A stretch of 64,000 nt of DNA from Rhizomys pruinosus. Lineage: Eukaryota > Chordata > Mammalia > Rodentia > Spalacidae. Made by a program: the position numbers and the translations under genes. This document shows, one piece after another, positions 22,436 through 34,383 of the stretch. Within the stretch, counting starts at the first letter, position 1. Each line of letters begins with the position of its first letter. The notes under the pieces are model-generated. The model did no database searches, was not told where the DNA came from, and worked only from the letters and a program-made list of their open reading frames with translations. The DNA lies in the NCBI GenBank assembly GCA_009823505.1, contig VZQC01004717.1, forward strand, positions 1,423,053 to 1,487,052, in the 5' to 3' direction.

Positions 22436-22572
22436 TTTGAGACAGGGTCTCCCTATAGCCCCAGCTGGCCTAGAACTCACTCTGTAGACCAGGCTGGCCT
22501 AGAACTCATAGAGATCCACCTGCCTCTGCCTCCTGAGTGCTAAGATCAAAGGCATGCACCACCACACCCCAC
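22436..22572 (-). mobile_element. B1 SINE
   Basis: Antisense B1 from TTGAGACAGGGTCTCCC to ATGCACCACCACACCCC; it abuts a B2 fragment of the same orientation. Confidence 0.92.
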
Positions 22573-22674
22573 TTAAAGATGGTTCTTAGCCACCATATGG
22601 GTGCTGGGAATCAAACCCCGGTCCTCTGCAAGAGCAGACAGTGCTCTTAACCACTGAGCCATCTCTCCAGCCCC
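22573..22674 (-). mobile_element. B2 SINE head fragment
   Basis: Antisense B2 5' half (CCACCATATGGGTGCTGGG to CCATCTCTCCAGCCCC), lacking the 3' body. The B1 lies exactly where the body would continue. Confidence 0.9.
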
Positions 22675-22744
22675 TGACAGTTCTCAAAATCTAATAGAAA
22701 TGAACTGAGCTGATAGAATCATATGAATAGTAGAGAAAATTCTA

Positions 22745-22842
22745 TAGCAAACACTGACTTTTAGACAAAACTGAGTGGTAGAATTGTATGAATAGTAAAT
22801 TCTATAGCAAACACCGAGTGTTTGACAAAACTGAGTAATAGG
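22745..22842. repeat. Diverged local duplication
   Basis: Two imperfect copies share TCTATAGCAAACAC and the ACAAAACTGAGT(G/A) block about 50-60 bp apart. Confidence 0.7.
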
Positions 22843-22969
22843 GTGAAATTTCTTCACCTTGTCTATGCTGTCTATAGCAGAAAAATATCAAATCTGGTGC
22901 CTATAAATTAAATTGTTGAGAAGACACTATTTTCCGTAAGCCTTGAGACTACACAGCAGAGCCAATTAA

Positions 22970-22974
<5 letters not shown>

Positions 22975-23025
<51 letters not shown>

Positions 23026-23080
23026 CTCCTCCTCCTCCTCCTCCTCCACCTCCTCCTCCTCCTTTTCCTCCTCCTCCTCT
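22975..23080. repeat. (TC)n followed by (TCC)n microsatellite
   Basis: A pure CT/TC run to about 23021 passes into an interrupted TCC run to about 23080. The 66-residue Arg-rich frame on the minus strand is only this repeat. Confidence 0.97.
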
Positions 23081-23084
23081 CCAT

Positions 23085-24296
23085 GAAGAGATAACTGTCC
23101 TGAAGCATCTCTATTCTCCCATCAGAATGTAAAAATCTGTCAGTGCCAGCTTCCTTGTTAGTAACCAGTCTGCTTACTCAGATGGTGCTTCACAGCTTGT
23201 GCCAAGTGAAAACACTGCACTCTGAGAACAGAGAAGCGAACACAGCTGAGTAAGTACAGCAGAGGAGGTTTGGAGAAGGCTCCAGGGAGGAAATTGAAAG
23301 CACTACTCACCTCATCAAGTCAGGAGAAGTGAATGTTACCCAATCACTGGGAATGCTCCTGTTTGGAGTGAGTACCAAGTCCAGAACATTCTCTGTGGCT
23401 GAACCCAAGGCATCACCCAGTTCAAGCCTCAGTTTATGACTACATTTCCCTACGTTACATGTACTTTTGGAGGACTATAGTCCTCTTCAAGACAGTTTGC
23501 TGCCACCTTAACAAGTTAACAGACAAAACCTATTACTTTCTCACTGTGGTATGGAAAACCCACTGTATGGCATATGTGGCATATATCATAATCTGTGACT
23601 GATGATTATTGCAAAGAATGGGAGGCTATTTGGAAACGTCACTAACTGACGTGTTCGGTAGCCCGGGACCACCGTTACCTCAAGATAATTATGAATGCAG
23701 CCCAACACAAAACCAAACTTTTATTTCTTCTTTTTTAAAATTCACAATCCTGATTGATCCTAATTGGTGTCAATGAGGGGTGGCTAGAATTCTGATGGGA
23801 GTTCAGGGGTAACCACATGAATTAAACCATGTTTAGGGCTTCAATATGTGAAAATGAAAGGGAGAAGTGGCAGGTAGGTTGGGGATGGTATGTGCCAGGA
23901 CTGTGTTTTGAAACAAGGGCTAGTGACACTCTGATAAGGCCTCAGCAGGAACGATGGCAAAACCACAAGCTTACTTAAAACATTATGAGATTTTTTTTTT
24001 GAAAAAACTTTTAGCAACTTGACTGGACATTCATCATGCCATAAAGTCAAAAGATTAGACTCGCCTGAATAAGGCCTTTGCATAGATAAGCCTCAATGAA
24101 ATTGTTAAGGGTGGTTTATCCCAAAAGACCAAAAACCCTTAAGATAAATGGCCCTTTATCACAGAAGAGAACAGAAAACAGACAGGACAACAAAGTGAGA
24201 AAAACTGCTACAAAATTTCATGGGAACAACCTTGGGATACACCAAGATAGTGAGACAGAAATTCTAGAATCCCGAAAGATCCCAGCTATTTGAGAG
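23085..24296. other. Unassigned intergenic sequence
   Basis: No gene recognised. A basic 65-residue frame at 24096-24293 directly adjoins the mitochondrial insert and may be an old repeat, but I cannot place it. Confidence 0.4.
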
Positions 24297-24455
24297 GGGT
24301 CCTCCTCATCCTCTTATGATTACTGAGAGGTTGGAGGCTAGTGGAGTTTATTGAGAAGGAAATGTGTGATATAATAGCAAGTGGGGCATTTTTTGTCAGG
24401 TTAATAGAAGAAGGTGGCTTAGGATTGGGATGACTTGGGTGACCCTGGGTACTCA
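24297..24455 (-). pseudogene. NUMT, second ND2 fragment (duplicate)
   Basis: Minus-strand sense matches mitochondrial ND2. It covers the same stretch as 25097-25255, including the shared 17-bp block TTTATTGAGAAGGAAAT and the VTQG-to-TWQK region. About three quarters of positions agree with the other copy, and one base is missing, so both copies are decayed. It directly follows the tRNA-Ala remnant. Confidence 0.85.
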
Positions 24456-25480
24456 GACGACGCAGGATAAATTCTTGTAATCCTTATTTCAGAAGTTAAA
24501 TGAATTTCTTTACTCAGGGCTTTGAAGGCCTTTGGACTTGATTATCCTAAACTTCTAATATAGTATACCGATGATAGGGGACAGTCGGAGTGCAAGGGAG
24601 GAGATATTGTTAGGGGAGATGGAAGGGGGATATTTTTGCTGCTGATGTTTTGGTGAATGTTAGTTTTTATGTTGTTAGTTGACCAAAATATAGTTATGGA
24701 CGATGCATAGATTAGTCAAGTGTAGAAGTAAAGGTTTAGGAGGGCCATTATAGTTACAGAGAAAGCTAGGAAGATGCACTTATTTTTCGTAAGCTCAATA
24801 ATAATTACTCATTTGTGTAGGAATCCTAGGAGTTGGGGTAGACCTCCGAGTAATAAGAGGATGATTAGGGAGGTACAGATTATTAGATGGGATTTGTTTC
24901 ATATTTTGGTTAGGGAATAGATAGAAGGAAAGGCATTAATATGAATTGTAATCAATATTGAGGGTTTTAGTAATACATAAATAATAAGATTAAGGAGTAT
25001 TATTGTGAGGTTATACATAGTCACTGCCACTTACTATTCATCCTATGTGGGTGATAGATGAATAGGCTAAAATTTTCCATAGTTGTGTTTGGCTTAGTCC
25101 TCCTCATCCTCCAATGAATACTGATGGGAGGGCAGATAGTGGAGTTTATTGAGAAGGAAATTTGGACTATAATGGCTAAAAAGGCATTTTTTTGTCAGGT
25201 TACTAGACTAAGGCCACTTAGGATTGTTATGCCTTGGGTGACCTCTGGTACCAGAAGTGGAATGGGACTAAACCAAGTTTTATTATAACGGCGATGAGAA
25301 GGAGGGAACAGATGTAATATCGCGCATTATAATGCAATTCTCAAAGACCTAAATTGTGATAATTAAGTATGATTGCTAGTAGAAGAATTGTTGAAGCAGT
25401 TGCATGGGTGAGGAAATATTTGGTGACTACACCTGTGGATCGGGGTTGGATTTGTACATCAGTGCTGGGATAACAGCAGG
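24456..25480 (-). pseudogene. NUMT: ND2, tRNA-Trp and part of tRNA-Ala
   Basis: Nuclear mitochondrial insertion. In minus-strand (mitochondrial light-strand sense) order it carries most of ND2 (about 25480 to 24557), a 67-bp tRNA-Trp copy at 24490-24556 (starts AGAAGTTTAGGATAA) and the 3' part of the oppositely oriented tRNA-Ala at about 24456-24485, matching vertebrate mtDNA gene order. ND2 landmarks include GVVTKYFLTHATAS, KLGLVPFHFW and ITHMGWM. Frameshifts and stops (for example around 25345) show it is dead. The ND2 part lacks its extreme N-terminus. Confidence 0.93.
24490..24556 (-). pseudogene. Mitochondrial tRNA-Trp remnant inside NUMT
   Basis: 67 bp, the usual length, with intact acceptor ends (AGAAGTT and AACTTCT pair perfectly) and the anticodon-region block AAGTCCAAAGGCCTTCAAAG. 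It is in the nucleus, so not expected to act as a mitochondrial tRNA. Confidence 0.85.
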
Positions 25481-25829
25481 GTCCGAGGCAGAGAGGTGAA
25501 GAGAGGGGACACGGCTCCATGTTCACTTGGGTGTTCCACCCCCCTCCTCACCTTACTGGCCAATTCTGCAGTCCTGGGTCCCTTGAAAAAAGAAGAAAAG
25601 GTGCAGATTTCCACCTCTGTCCATTCAAGCAAGGGCCAAAGTTGAATTACCTGTTTGAAAGTATAAGTGATGGTACCAGCTTCACTGTTCAAAACAATGA
25701 AAGCAGTTTGCTGTATTAAACTGGAAAGGCTAAAATAATCATTCATTTGGGCACTGTAAATCCCAATGAGAAGAGGTCTTGTGTTTCCCCTGAAACAACC
25801 ACTTTTTGTCATAGCCTGGTGATTATTTC

Positions 25830-25976
25830 AGGGTAAGTACTTTATTTTTAATTTTTATTGAATCTTTGTGAATTTCATACAATATTTTGATCATATTTAG
25901 ATCCCTTTCCATATCTGCACACCCTTACTACCCCTGTGCAATGTCATGTACTCTATTATATATACATATGTGTGTG

Positions 25977-26011
<35 letters not shown>

Positions 26012-26770
26012 GGTTCAACAAGGCAAATTTGTGTCACCAAATGCCGTTAGGTGTGGGTCTAACCACTGGAGCTGAGGTAGCCTAGTTAATATACCAAGGG
26101 TCACGCCCTTGAAAGAGACTGGCTCTCCCCCTCCTAGCAGCTATCAGTTTCCAATAGCTCCTCAGGCAAGTTGGCACTTCTTGGCCACTTCTCCATGTCT
26201 ATGCTGGAATTTTGTCTGTTTCGAGGTTACCGGGGACGTGTCCGTGCTGCTACCATTGCTGTGAGCTGTCTGGAAAAGTTTCCTTGCGGTCATCCAAGCC
26301 TCTAACATTTACAATCTTTCTGTCTCCTCTTCAGAGGTAGAGGTTTGATACAGTTGTCCTATTCAGAGGTAAGCACTCTGTAGTCTCTTATTCTTTGCAC
26401 ACTGGCCAGTTGTGACTCTCTGTGTTAATCATCATCCACTGCTAGAGGATGCTAGCTAGCTTTCATGGTACTAGAAGGTGCTGTGTGTGCTACCAGAAGA
26501 GAAACCTTGCCAAGCTGTGAGTCCTGCAAGCCAAAACGACTGGTCTGGAAAGAGAGGTCCACTATCCAATACTGCACAACTGTTAGGGAAGTGAGAAACC
26601 CCTTTCTGATTGGTTTAAGGTCCACTTCACAAAATGGAGCCTGTAACTGACACTGATATCAGGCCCAGGAATCTGTGGCTAGACAGGTCACAGGCCATAG
26701 GAGAGAGCCCACTACTATTATTCTGGTAAATGGACATAGTATTAAACTGACTTCTAGTGACTTATCGTTA
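25830..26770 (-). mobile_element. LINE-1 (Lx type) 3' UTR
   Basis: Antisense L1 3' region. It contains TTGTGAATTTCATACAAT, a (CA)n interruption at 25979-26010 and a long block similar to 46440-47000 (for example AGAGGTAAGCACTCTGTAGT and AGGTGTGGGTCTA motifs). No coding sequence remains. Confidence 0.75.
25979..26010. repeat. (CA)n microsatellite
   Basis: Pure CA run within the L1 3' UTR. Confidence 0.95.
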
Positions 26771-26819
26771 TACACATAGATTAATATATTTTTCAGTTTT
26801 CACCAGAGAAGCTTCCTTA

Positions 26820-27300
26820 TTTTTATATTTTTAACTGAAGCAAAATACACATAGTGAAAAGTATATTAGGGCTCCAGTCTTCCATGCCTAATACATCCAC
26901 TCCCCAAACAGAACTCCCTTCCTCTTGCTTTCTCCAGTCACCATTCCTCCAGAGAGTAATTACTTTCTTGCCTTATGATAGTACAGATGCAATTTGCCAT
27001 GTATACCTTATATAACTGAAATTCTGCAGTGTGTTCTCTTTTGTCTGTTTTCACTGAACATTATTTGTTGTGGCTACCACCATATTGCTGCATGTAGCTA
27101 CAGACCTTCCCCTCACTGTATAGTACCTACTAAGGATATACTCATGTATCCATTTTACTGTGGTGAACACCTTCTTAACTTCTGGTTGAAATGAAGTACT
27201 TGAAAATGTGCTAGTATGCACATCTTGATACATGATTTTGGTAAGCATAAAGCAGGTCATATTTTTAATAACACCTGACCTGAAAGCAGTTGTTGGGTAT
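26820..27300 (-). mobile_element. Ancient LINE-1 fragment
   Basis: Antisense, strongly diverged. The stretch from CATATTGCTGCATGTAGC to CATCTTGATACATGATTTTGG resembles the old mammalian L1 3' region. Weak. Confidence 0.4.
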
Positions 27301-27879
27301 TTATCTGTTTTCGAAGACCCAGGGTAAGAAGCTCAGTAAGAAAATGTATGCTGAATATTTAGGAATCCATAAAATAATAAAAGGGAAAATAAGATGATTT
27401 GACATTCACCTCATCTCTCCACAATATTTTGGCAGACTGTTCCCTAAAATCAAGCAGCAACGACTAAGCTTACACCACAACTCTGATTCTCAGGCTGTGG
27501 ATCGCAGCCTTCTCGCCTGACAGCCTCTTCCTGGCTCCTGGCAACAACTCGTAATCTCCTCAGCCAGCTTGTCTATTTTCAGCTCATATAGAATTCTTTT
27601 TTTTTCCTAAAAATACTTTTTACCTGATCTAACTTTATCCCTTTAAAGTTCTCTGGTAATTTGAAAAGTAAAATATAAAGATAGATGAGTTCAGTCCAGT
27701 ACCCTGGCTTCAAAATGGCACTGGACAATGGAACTGGGAGACAGAATCAACTTTCTTTCCCCCACAAGACCCCAGGCTGTAGTGTGGGGATGGAAGATGA
27801 AAGGATTAAAACGTGGTCCCCCAAATCATTAACATCTAAGGGGAGAAATTGGATGGTCTGTGACTTTTTGTCTAATTGG
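27301..27879. other. Unique intergenic sequence
   Basis: No gene or repeat recognised. Confidence 0.45.
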
Positions 27880-28130
27880 GTTTTTTTGTTTGTTTGTTTA
27901 TTTGTTTTTCTGTATGTGTATGAATGTACTGTCTGCATGCAAGTGTGTGCACCTGTGTTGTGCAATGCCGCGGAGGTCAGAAGAGGGTGTCGGATTCCCC
28001 TGGAACTAGAGTTCTCCTGGAATTGGAGTTTCAGATGGTTCTCAGCCGCCATGTGGATGCTGGGGATCGAACCTGGGTCCTCTGTAAGAGCGGTCAGCGC
28101 TCTTAACAGCTAGGCCATCTGTCCAGCCCC
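27880..28130 (-). mobile_element. B2 SINE (17-bp duplication form)
   Basis: Full antisense copy. The duplicated body reads GGAACTAGAGTTCTCC then TGGAATTGGAGTTTC. It is flanked by short CTAATTG repeats. The 142-residue plus frame and 101-residue minus frame here are SINE-derived. Confidence 0.93.
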
Positions 28131-28139
28131 CTAATTGTT

Positions 28140-28640
28140 TTTGATAGACACGGTACTGTGGGTCATCAAGACTGGTTGGAGGATGGCTGTGGAACTCCTG
28201 TCTGGTTCTTTTTGAATACATCCTTCTAGGATGCACCTGTACACCAGTCTAAGATGCCAAATATACCAACGGACCCGCCAATCAAGCCTTCTAGCCTAGG
28301 ACCCAGATGCTGTGCAGGAGACACTTTGCCTTGCCCTGCTTCCTGCTCCACAGAACATAAGAGGTTAATACACTGGTGATGACTCTAAGCTTCTGAGTTT
28401 ACTTTTCCATGCTTAATACTACAGGAAGTAGAGGAGCCATTATAGTGCCAGACACAGTACCCTGACAACCAGGTACCTTCCTCTGCACTACACAGGGACA
28501 GAGGAATTGTTTTTTTTTCTCAAAGTGAGCCATGATCGGGGTGTCCTTCAACAGAAAAGGGGGACTCCATGGGGGAACCAATGGAAAGCATGAACACTAG
28601 ACCAAGAGGAGGAAGTAACGTGCATTTGTGGTTTGCACCA
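28140..28640. other. Unique intergenic sequence
   Basis: No gene recognised. Confidence 0.45.
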
Positions 28641-28649
28641 GGCAGGTGG

Positions 28650-28805
28650 TGAAGTAAGCACTTCCTAGGGATGGCCCATTCACACAGCTGGATGGAGAAA
28701 GTCCTTTCAGTAGGGACATTGTTAAAGGATACTGGGAGGAAGGTACAAAGCGGTTAAGAAACTTGCCTAGAGCCACATATCGGTAAAGTGTAGGCTTCCT
28801 GCTTA
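28650..28805 (-). mobile_element. MIR fragment
   Basis: Antisense MIR-like region with GGTTAAGAAACTTGCCTAGAG and a downstream TCGGTAAAGTGTAGG segment. Confidence 0.5.
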
Positions 28806-29082
28806 GAGATATGGCACCCTGAATTAAGATGTCTGTTAGCAGGGATTTCTCTGAAGTCCCTCTGTTGTCCATGAATGCTCTCTCTTTTCTTCTTACTTTA
28901 AGCCATTACTCTCAATGAAGTGCCTCTCTGGGTTTTAAAGGGAAACATCTCCTTCCTTTTAAAGCCCCATCACGTTGTCTCTGATATGAAGTATTATCCA
29001 TTACATCTTAAGGCCCAGTTCCCCTAATCAAGCTAATTCCTAAAAGGTAAAAAGGTTAGCTTCCACCCTAAAGAATAAGTGG

Positions 29083-29159
29083 ACACGGGTGCACAGACCT
29101 GCATGCAGACAGTACATTGATACACACAGAGAAATAAATAAAAAATTAAAAAAAAAAAA
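29083..29159 (+). mobile_element. B2 SINE, 5'-truncated tail only
   Basis: Only the B2 3' end (ACACGGGTGCACAGACCTGC onward, plus A-rich tail) is present. Perfect 12-bp direct repeats AAGAATAAGTGG flank it (29071-29082 and 29160-29171), proving insertion as a truncated copy. Confidence 0.93.
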
Positions 29160-29171
29160 AAGAATAAGTGG

Positions 29172-30090
29172 TGTGATGGGGTGATTTCCTAGTGGAAGAA
29201 CATTCGCTTAGTAGGTGAACCTCCACTATTTTTGGCTTCCACTCTGTCGCTGACCCATTCTCTTGAAAAGGATACAAGGAGAGGATGAAGACATGGAAAC
29301 AGGTAGGATCTTTGGGTTTTCCGACTCAAGGTTAAACTATTCACAAAGAAACTAATTAGAAAGATTAGAGAAATTAATCCAAAGAACAAGGGGGAAAAGC
29401 ATGTCCCTACGCTGATAGAAACAAAGAGAAAGTTGTGGCCAAAGAAGGTTACTGGTTTAACAAGTTACTTGGGAGTAAATCAAGCAGTGGACTGTGGCAT
29501 ACGCAAGTGACTCAGTGGATCCAAAGGTACAGCCTGCTCTCTCAGACTCTGACCACCTAGAAACAACTCACAAATATATTACTAGATGGAGATTCCCTTG
29601 AATCAAACTATATTCTTTGAAAGGAAGGAGGGGGAAGCAGATGTAATATATCAGATGGAGAAGGTACTGTCTTGATTTCCCCATGCTCAAGAGAGCCTGG
29701 CCACTGTGCACCCCGCCATGGCCACCTGTACACACAGGCTGAGAAGCAAATTCCAGGTACTGTGAAGGTGCCTGCCATTTGACATCCTTAACTGTCATCC
29801 AAGGATGAGGATATGGTGTTGTGTTATGATTTGTCAGGATGGGTCAGCAAAACTTGGAGAATCTCAGCTTACTCAGTGGACTTTCACCCACTCCTCCCCA
29901 TTGTCACCTAGTCAGTCATGGCTGCTTTAACTTGTTTGTCAGATAAAATCTTCCTTCAACAACTTAAAATAATTTCAATTTTTTTCTTGTAGAAAGGAGA
30001 AAAGGTCAATATTACACAGAGCTGGCTCACTCTTTTGGGTGAGAGCTTTGTGTTTTCTTTCTGATGTATAATATTTCTTCCTAAAAAAAT
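29172..30090. other. Unique intergenic sequence
   Basis: No gene or repeat recognised. Confidence 0.45.
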
Positions 30091-30093
30091 GTC

Positions 30094-30335
30094 CAGGGCC
30101 AGTAAAATGGCTTAGTAGTTAAAGCACTTGCTTGTAGGAAACCTGAGTTTGATCTCTGAGACCCACACAGTTGAAGGAGGGAACCAACTCTGTCAAGTTG
30201 TCCACTGACCCACACGTACACACTATGGCATGTGTATGCACACACACACACACACACACACAGACACACACACATGCACATGCACACACACACAGTGGCA
30301 TGTGTATACACACATACAAATAATAAATAAATGCA
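30094..30335 (+). mobile_element. B3-like SINE with expanded (CA)n
   Basis: Diverged head GGGCCAGTAAAATGGCTTAG, body with GTCAAGTTGTCCACTGACCC, interrupted CA repeats 30240-30293 and AAATAATAAATAAATG tail. Confidence 0.7.
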
Positions 30336-30344
30336 ATAAAAGGG

Positions 30345-30890
30345 GAGAACAGCACCTCAAGATGCCCAGTCATGAAAGAAGGGGGCTGGCAGGAGCCCTG
30401 GATTTCTCCAGACCCTCCTTCAAACTCTGTACTATGGCCCTGTAAGCAATGGAGGAATGAAAACATTTAATGGCTAAACAGCTTCCCTAGCTCCTGCTCA
30501 CCAGGACACAATTAATTATCAACTGATTTCAGACTGAGAAAGAGTGATTCTAGCATTTCTAGCAGAATATGTGTCTCTTCCTTTCAGGACCTTTTATTAC
30601 TCCTATTAACATACTGCAGCTAACAGATGTGGACCTGGAGACATAACCTGAACAGCTTCAAAATGATTTTCAGAATTCTGGTTCCCACTGATGTGTGCTC
30701 TGAAGCTCTTAGTGGTATTCTCTAGAGCTGGAGAAGGACAGAAAACAGAAATTCCACTAAGAAAGACTTTCTGGAGTCTCCTATTACATGTAGCACTGGG
30801 GATTTAACAGAGGAAAGACTGTCCTCTCCTCCCCACTTCTCAGTTTAGCTACCTTTGGTATGGAAGGTACTACATTTAGTGATCAGGGCA
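30345..30890. other. Unique intergenic sequence
   Basis: No gene or repeat recognised. Confidence 0.45.
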
Positions 30891-30894
30891 GATT

Positions 30895-31085
30895 CGTCAA
30901 GGCTAAGGCTTGTGGGTTGGAATTCAGGCTCTCCAGTTTACTAACAGTGTGAGATTTTGAACAATCACTAAATCTCCTTGAGATTCTTCATTTGTAAAAT
31001 GAGGAAAATAATAGTATTTACCTCCTATAGGAGTTGTAACTAATTAACACATTAATATAGGAAGGGCTTTTAATAACTGTGCCAG
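30895..31085 (+). mobile_element. MIR SINE
   Basis: Good sense-strand MIR match: core CATTTGTAAAATGAGGAAAA followed by TAATAGTATTTACCTCCTAT and a TTAATAACTGTGCCAG end. Confidence 0.75.
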
Positions 31086-32826
31086 AATGTGTTTGCTGTA
31101 TTAGTGTAGGAAAGGAGCTGAAAAAAATGGATAAGGAAAGGCAACAGGATTGTTTTCAGAAATCTAAAGATAGAGAGCTAATCCCAGACGCCGGCTGCTC
31201 TTCCTTCCACCACTTAACTATTCACACTCACAATGGTTCTTCTATCTGTGTGGAAAGTACATTCAGCAGCAGAAAAGAGCCATTCCTACTGTTCTCAAGT
31301 ACCAGGAACCATAGACAGGCACAGAAAACCGCTATCTTCATACCTGGTTAACAAGCTGCCTGTAATATGCATTATGTATGGTCAAACAACAAGGATTACT
31401 TACAACAAAAAGGAAGAATAAACATTGAGAGATAGATAGGGGTGAATGGATCTTCCTACCTGTCACACTGCTTAATAAGGAAATGGAGAGTGAGTAGAAA
31501 GTAAAAAAGAGGTAAATTAAATGCTAAGGGCTATTTCCAGTTCTGAGCCAAGTTTGTGCGTATTCCATTACTGTTTTCCATGGTGATGTGTCCTGAGGTC
31601 TGTGTCCCTCCATCAGTACAATGTCTAACATATATCATCTGGTTTAAAAACATGACTAAATACATGGACACACATTATATTTCAATATAAATATATATAT
31701 ATATATAATATGTGTCACATATTATAGATGATAGCCAAATAATATTTGCATAGACACATAAATGCAAGAATATCATAAATATGCATACAATAGATGATGT
31801 CAGACAGATGCAAGTTTCTTCTTTTTTTTTTTTTGCAAGTTTCTTCTTATACCTAAACCATTTGATGGATAAGTATTTTGCTTTTTACAAATCCTCAAGT
31901 TCTTAATTATGAAAAGTTCTGAATTTTACCCAAATCAGCTTTCTGTGCAGGCTTACGCTTCTTCTGCATATCATTACAACGCAATTGTCTTTTCAGTTTC
32001 CACTAACATTTTCTCTCTCACTTGATCAGCAACTTTCATGCTAGCTGGAGACATCAGCTGTAACTGTTTTATAAAGCATGTTTTCTTCTTTCAGCGGAGA
32101 GGGGATAATGAGTTGCTCATGTACACATAACTGGGTTCACTGCCGAGTTTCCACTCTTTAGTTTACCCAAAACTTCTAATTTCTAGTTAAGACATATAAC
32201 TATCTTTAACTTCAACTCTTAGTTTCTTCTATTGGCAACCTTGAGTCACCTTTATTTTCATTTTTTTAATTTTGGAAAAAAAAATTTAATACTCTACCAT
32301 TAGATGTGGACAGCTGGCATCATCTGGGTAAACTTATTGTCTAAGGTACTGATCTCTGGGAATATAATTTACTCTCTTCCAATTTGAATCCCCATGACAT
32401 AGTGTCTGAATTTGCACAATTTGTCTCAATCCAGCTCCATTCACGCTTATAATACTTTTCTCAGAATATGTCAATAACAATCAAATATCACATGTATATT
32501 CATAAAAGAATATCAGTGCCATTGACACTTCAGAAATAGCCTACATTAAAACCAAGAGCATATTTGGAAGGTTTTGGTTCTCTAATTTTTAGTGGTCTAT
32601 AGTAGACCCCCAATTTTTTCCAGGCAATATAATGGCATTTATGAGTGACACATTCATAAATTTATGAATACCATTCACTTGGTGGTCAAATGAAGGAATG
32701 TTTAAGTATTATATGCTAGGAGGTGTTGTGTTCAACTCAAAAAACATATATCCTTGTTCTTTGGGTTTCCTTTAAGGACCTATGCCAAGATTTTAACATA
32801 TAGCTTGTTAGGTTTCTGAAGTTGGT
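31086..32826. other. Unique AT-rich intergenic sequence
   Basis: About 1.7 kb without a recognisable gene. An (AT)n patch lies at 31686-31708, and a direct repeat of GCAAGTTTCTTCTT flanks a T-run at 31810-31848. Confidence 0.5.
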
Positions 32827-33091
32827 GGGTTTTTTTATAATTTTTTTTATTTTTTTTATTTTTATTTATTTCTGTATGTGTATGAATGTACTGTCTGCAT
32901 GCAAGTCTGTGCACCCGTGACGTGCATTGCCACGGAGGTCAGAAGAGGGTGTCGGATTCCCCTGGAACTGGAGTTCTCCTGGAATTGGAGCCTCAGACTG
33001 TTCTCGGCCGCCATGTGGGTGCTGGGGATCGAACCCGGGTCCTCTGCAAGAGCGGTCGGCACTCTTAACCGCTAGGCCATCTCTCCAGCCC
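32827..33091 (-). mobile_element. B2 SINE (17-bp duplication form)
   Basis: Full antisense copy with T-rich tail at 32829-32868. Perfect 11-bp flanking repeats CTGAAGTTGGT at 32816-32826 and 33092-33102. Confidence 0.95.
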
Positions 33092-33104
33092 CTGAAGTTG
33101 GTTT

Positions 33105-33925
33105 TTGAAGGATGAACAGAGAAATTAAGTACTATGTGCCTTTCAATACTTTGGGGGTCACATCTTGTAAATATCTGAGGTACGATCTTCTAGTTTTGAA
33201 ATTACCTGAATATTTAGATGTATTGGATGCATCTAAAGATAGTTCCTTTGTTGCCCAGAAATTGACTGAGCTTAAATTTCAAGTCTCATATTAAAGCTGC
33301 AAATGCTTCCAGTTGGAAATCTCCTTCAAGCTCATCCTTGCAGAGTGAAGCTACTCCTGTGCTGAGGATTCTTTGACATCCTCCGTTGGCTCTTGATCTA
33401 TTTTCATCTTGATCTCAGCCCAGCCTGTGCCTCATTAAAAACTTCTCACTGTGGACCTATGAATGGAAAGGAAACCATGGCCTCCATTCTGAGGATCATA
33501 GCACCATAAAAGACAAACTTCACCTCTAACAATGCTTGGCCATGCCGCAGTGCTTTACCTTTCAAAGCCCCGGGCTCTGTGGGCATTCTCTCCTTGGAGT
33601 GCTCTAAGGTTGCTGGTTGTCACAGTGAAATGCTTCTAAGTATTTTGTTTGGCCTCTGGCCTCTTGTGAGACAACCCTGAGCACTCCATTCAAGGCATAA
33701 GATGAAATTGGGTTCTTAATTGCTACAATGGGCAGCTTTGAAATAAATTGGAATTTTGTGTTGCATTCAATTATGAACAGGCATCTGGAGTCCATGAAGA
33801 GACACAGTTCCCAGTATAGCTGCTCGGATCCAACTCTAGCTAGAAGGGGGTGCAGTTTATCCACTGAGCCAACCTCTTTACACTGATTACTTTGCCCAAA
33901 TTAATTGGGGCAACAATCTATTATT
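33105..33925. other. Unique intergenic sequence
   Basis: No gene or repeat recognised. Confidence 0.45.
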
Positions 33926-33929
33926 TTAC

Positions 33930-33950
33930 ATTTTAATTTATTTATTTATT

Positions 33951-34001
<51 letters not shown>

Positions 34002-34186
34002 GTGTGACTGTGTTGTGTGCCTGCGTGGGTAAGAGTGAGACTATACCACAGTGCATGTGTGGACATCAGAGGACAACCCACAGGAGTCCGCTATCTCCTT
34101 GAACTCTGGTTCCTGGAACTGAACTCAAGTCATCAAGGGACTTGGTGGCAAGTGCCTTTACTCACTGAACTATCTTTTCAGCTCCA
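33930..34186 (-). mobile_element. B3-like SINE with (GA)n
   Basis: Antisense: ATTTATTTATTTATTTG tail region, a (GA)n expansion at 33961-33998, then GGACATCAGAGGACAACCC body and ACTGAACTATCTTTTCAGC head. Confidence 0.7.
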
Positions 34187-34199
34187 AATGTGTCTATTC

Positions 34200-34357
34200 T
34201 TTTCCTTTTATAAGATTGTATTAATATGTATATATGTGTATATGCCACATGTTGGACTTACAGGCAGTTGTGAACTCCTCAATGTGGGTGCTGGGACCCA
34301 AACTCTGAAAGACCAGAAAGCACTCCTAATCTCCGAGCCATTTCTCCAGCCCCCAGA
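34200..34357 (-). mobile_element. Diverged B2/B3 fragment
   Basis: Antisense head-end remnant (CTCAATGTGGGTGCTGGGAC to CCATTTCTCCAGCCCC). Confidence 0.65.
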
Positions 34358-34383
34358 TGAATCAGTCATTAAGAAGCAAGTTC

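Noticed and set aside
22908..23108. Arginine/glutamate-rich 66-residue frame
   Set aside because: It translates the (TC)n/(TCC)n repeat.
24490..24556. Functional tRNA-Trp gene
   Set aside because: Flanking ND2 and tRNA-Ala remnants show it is part of a nuclear mitochondrial insert.
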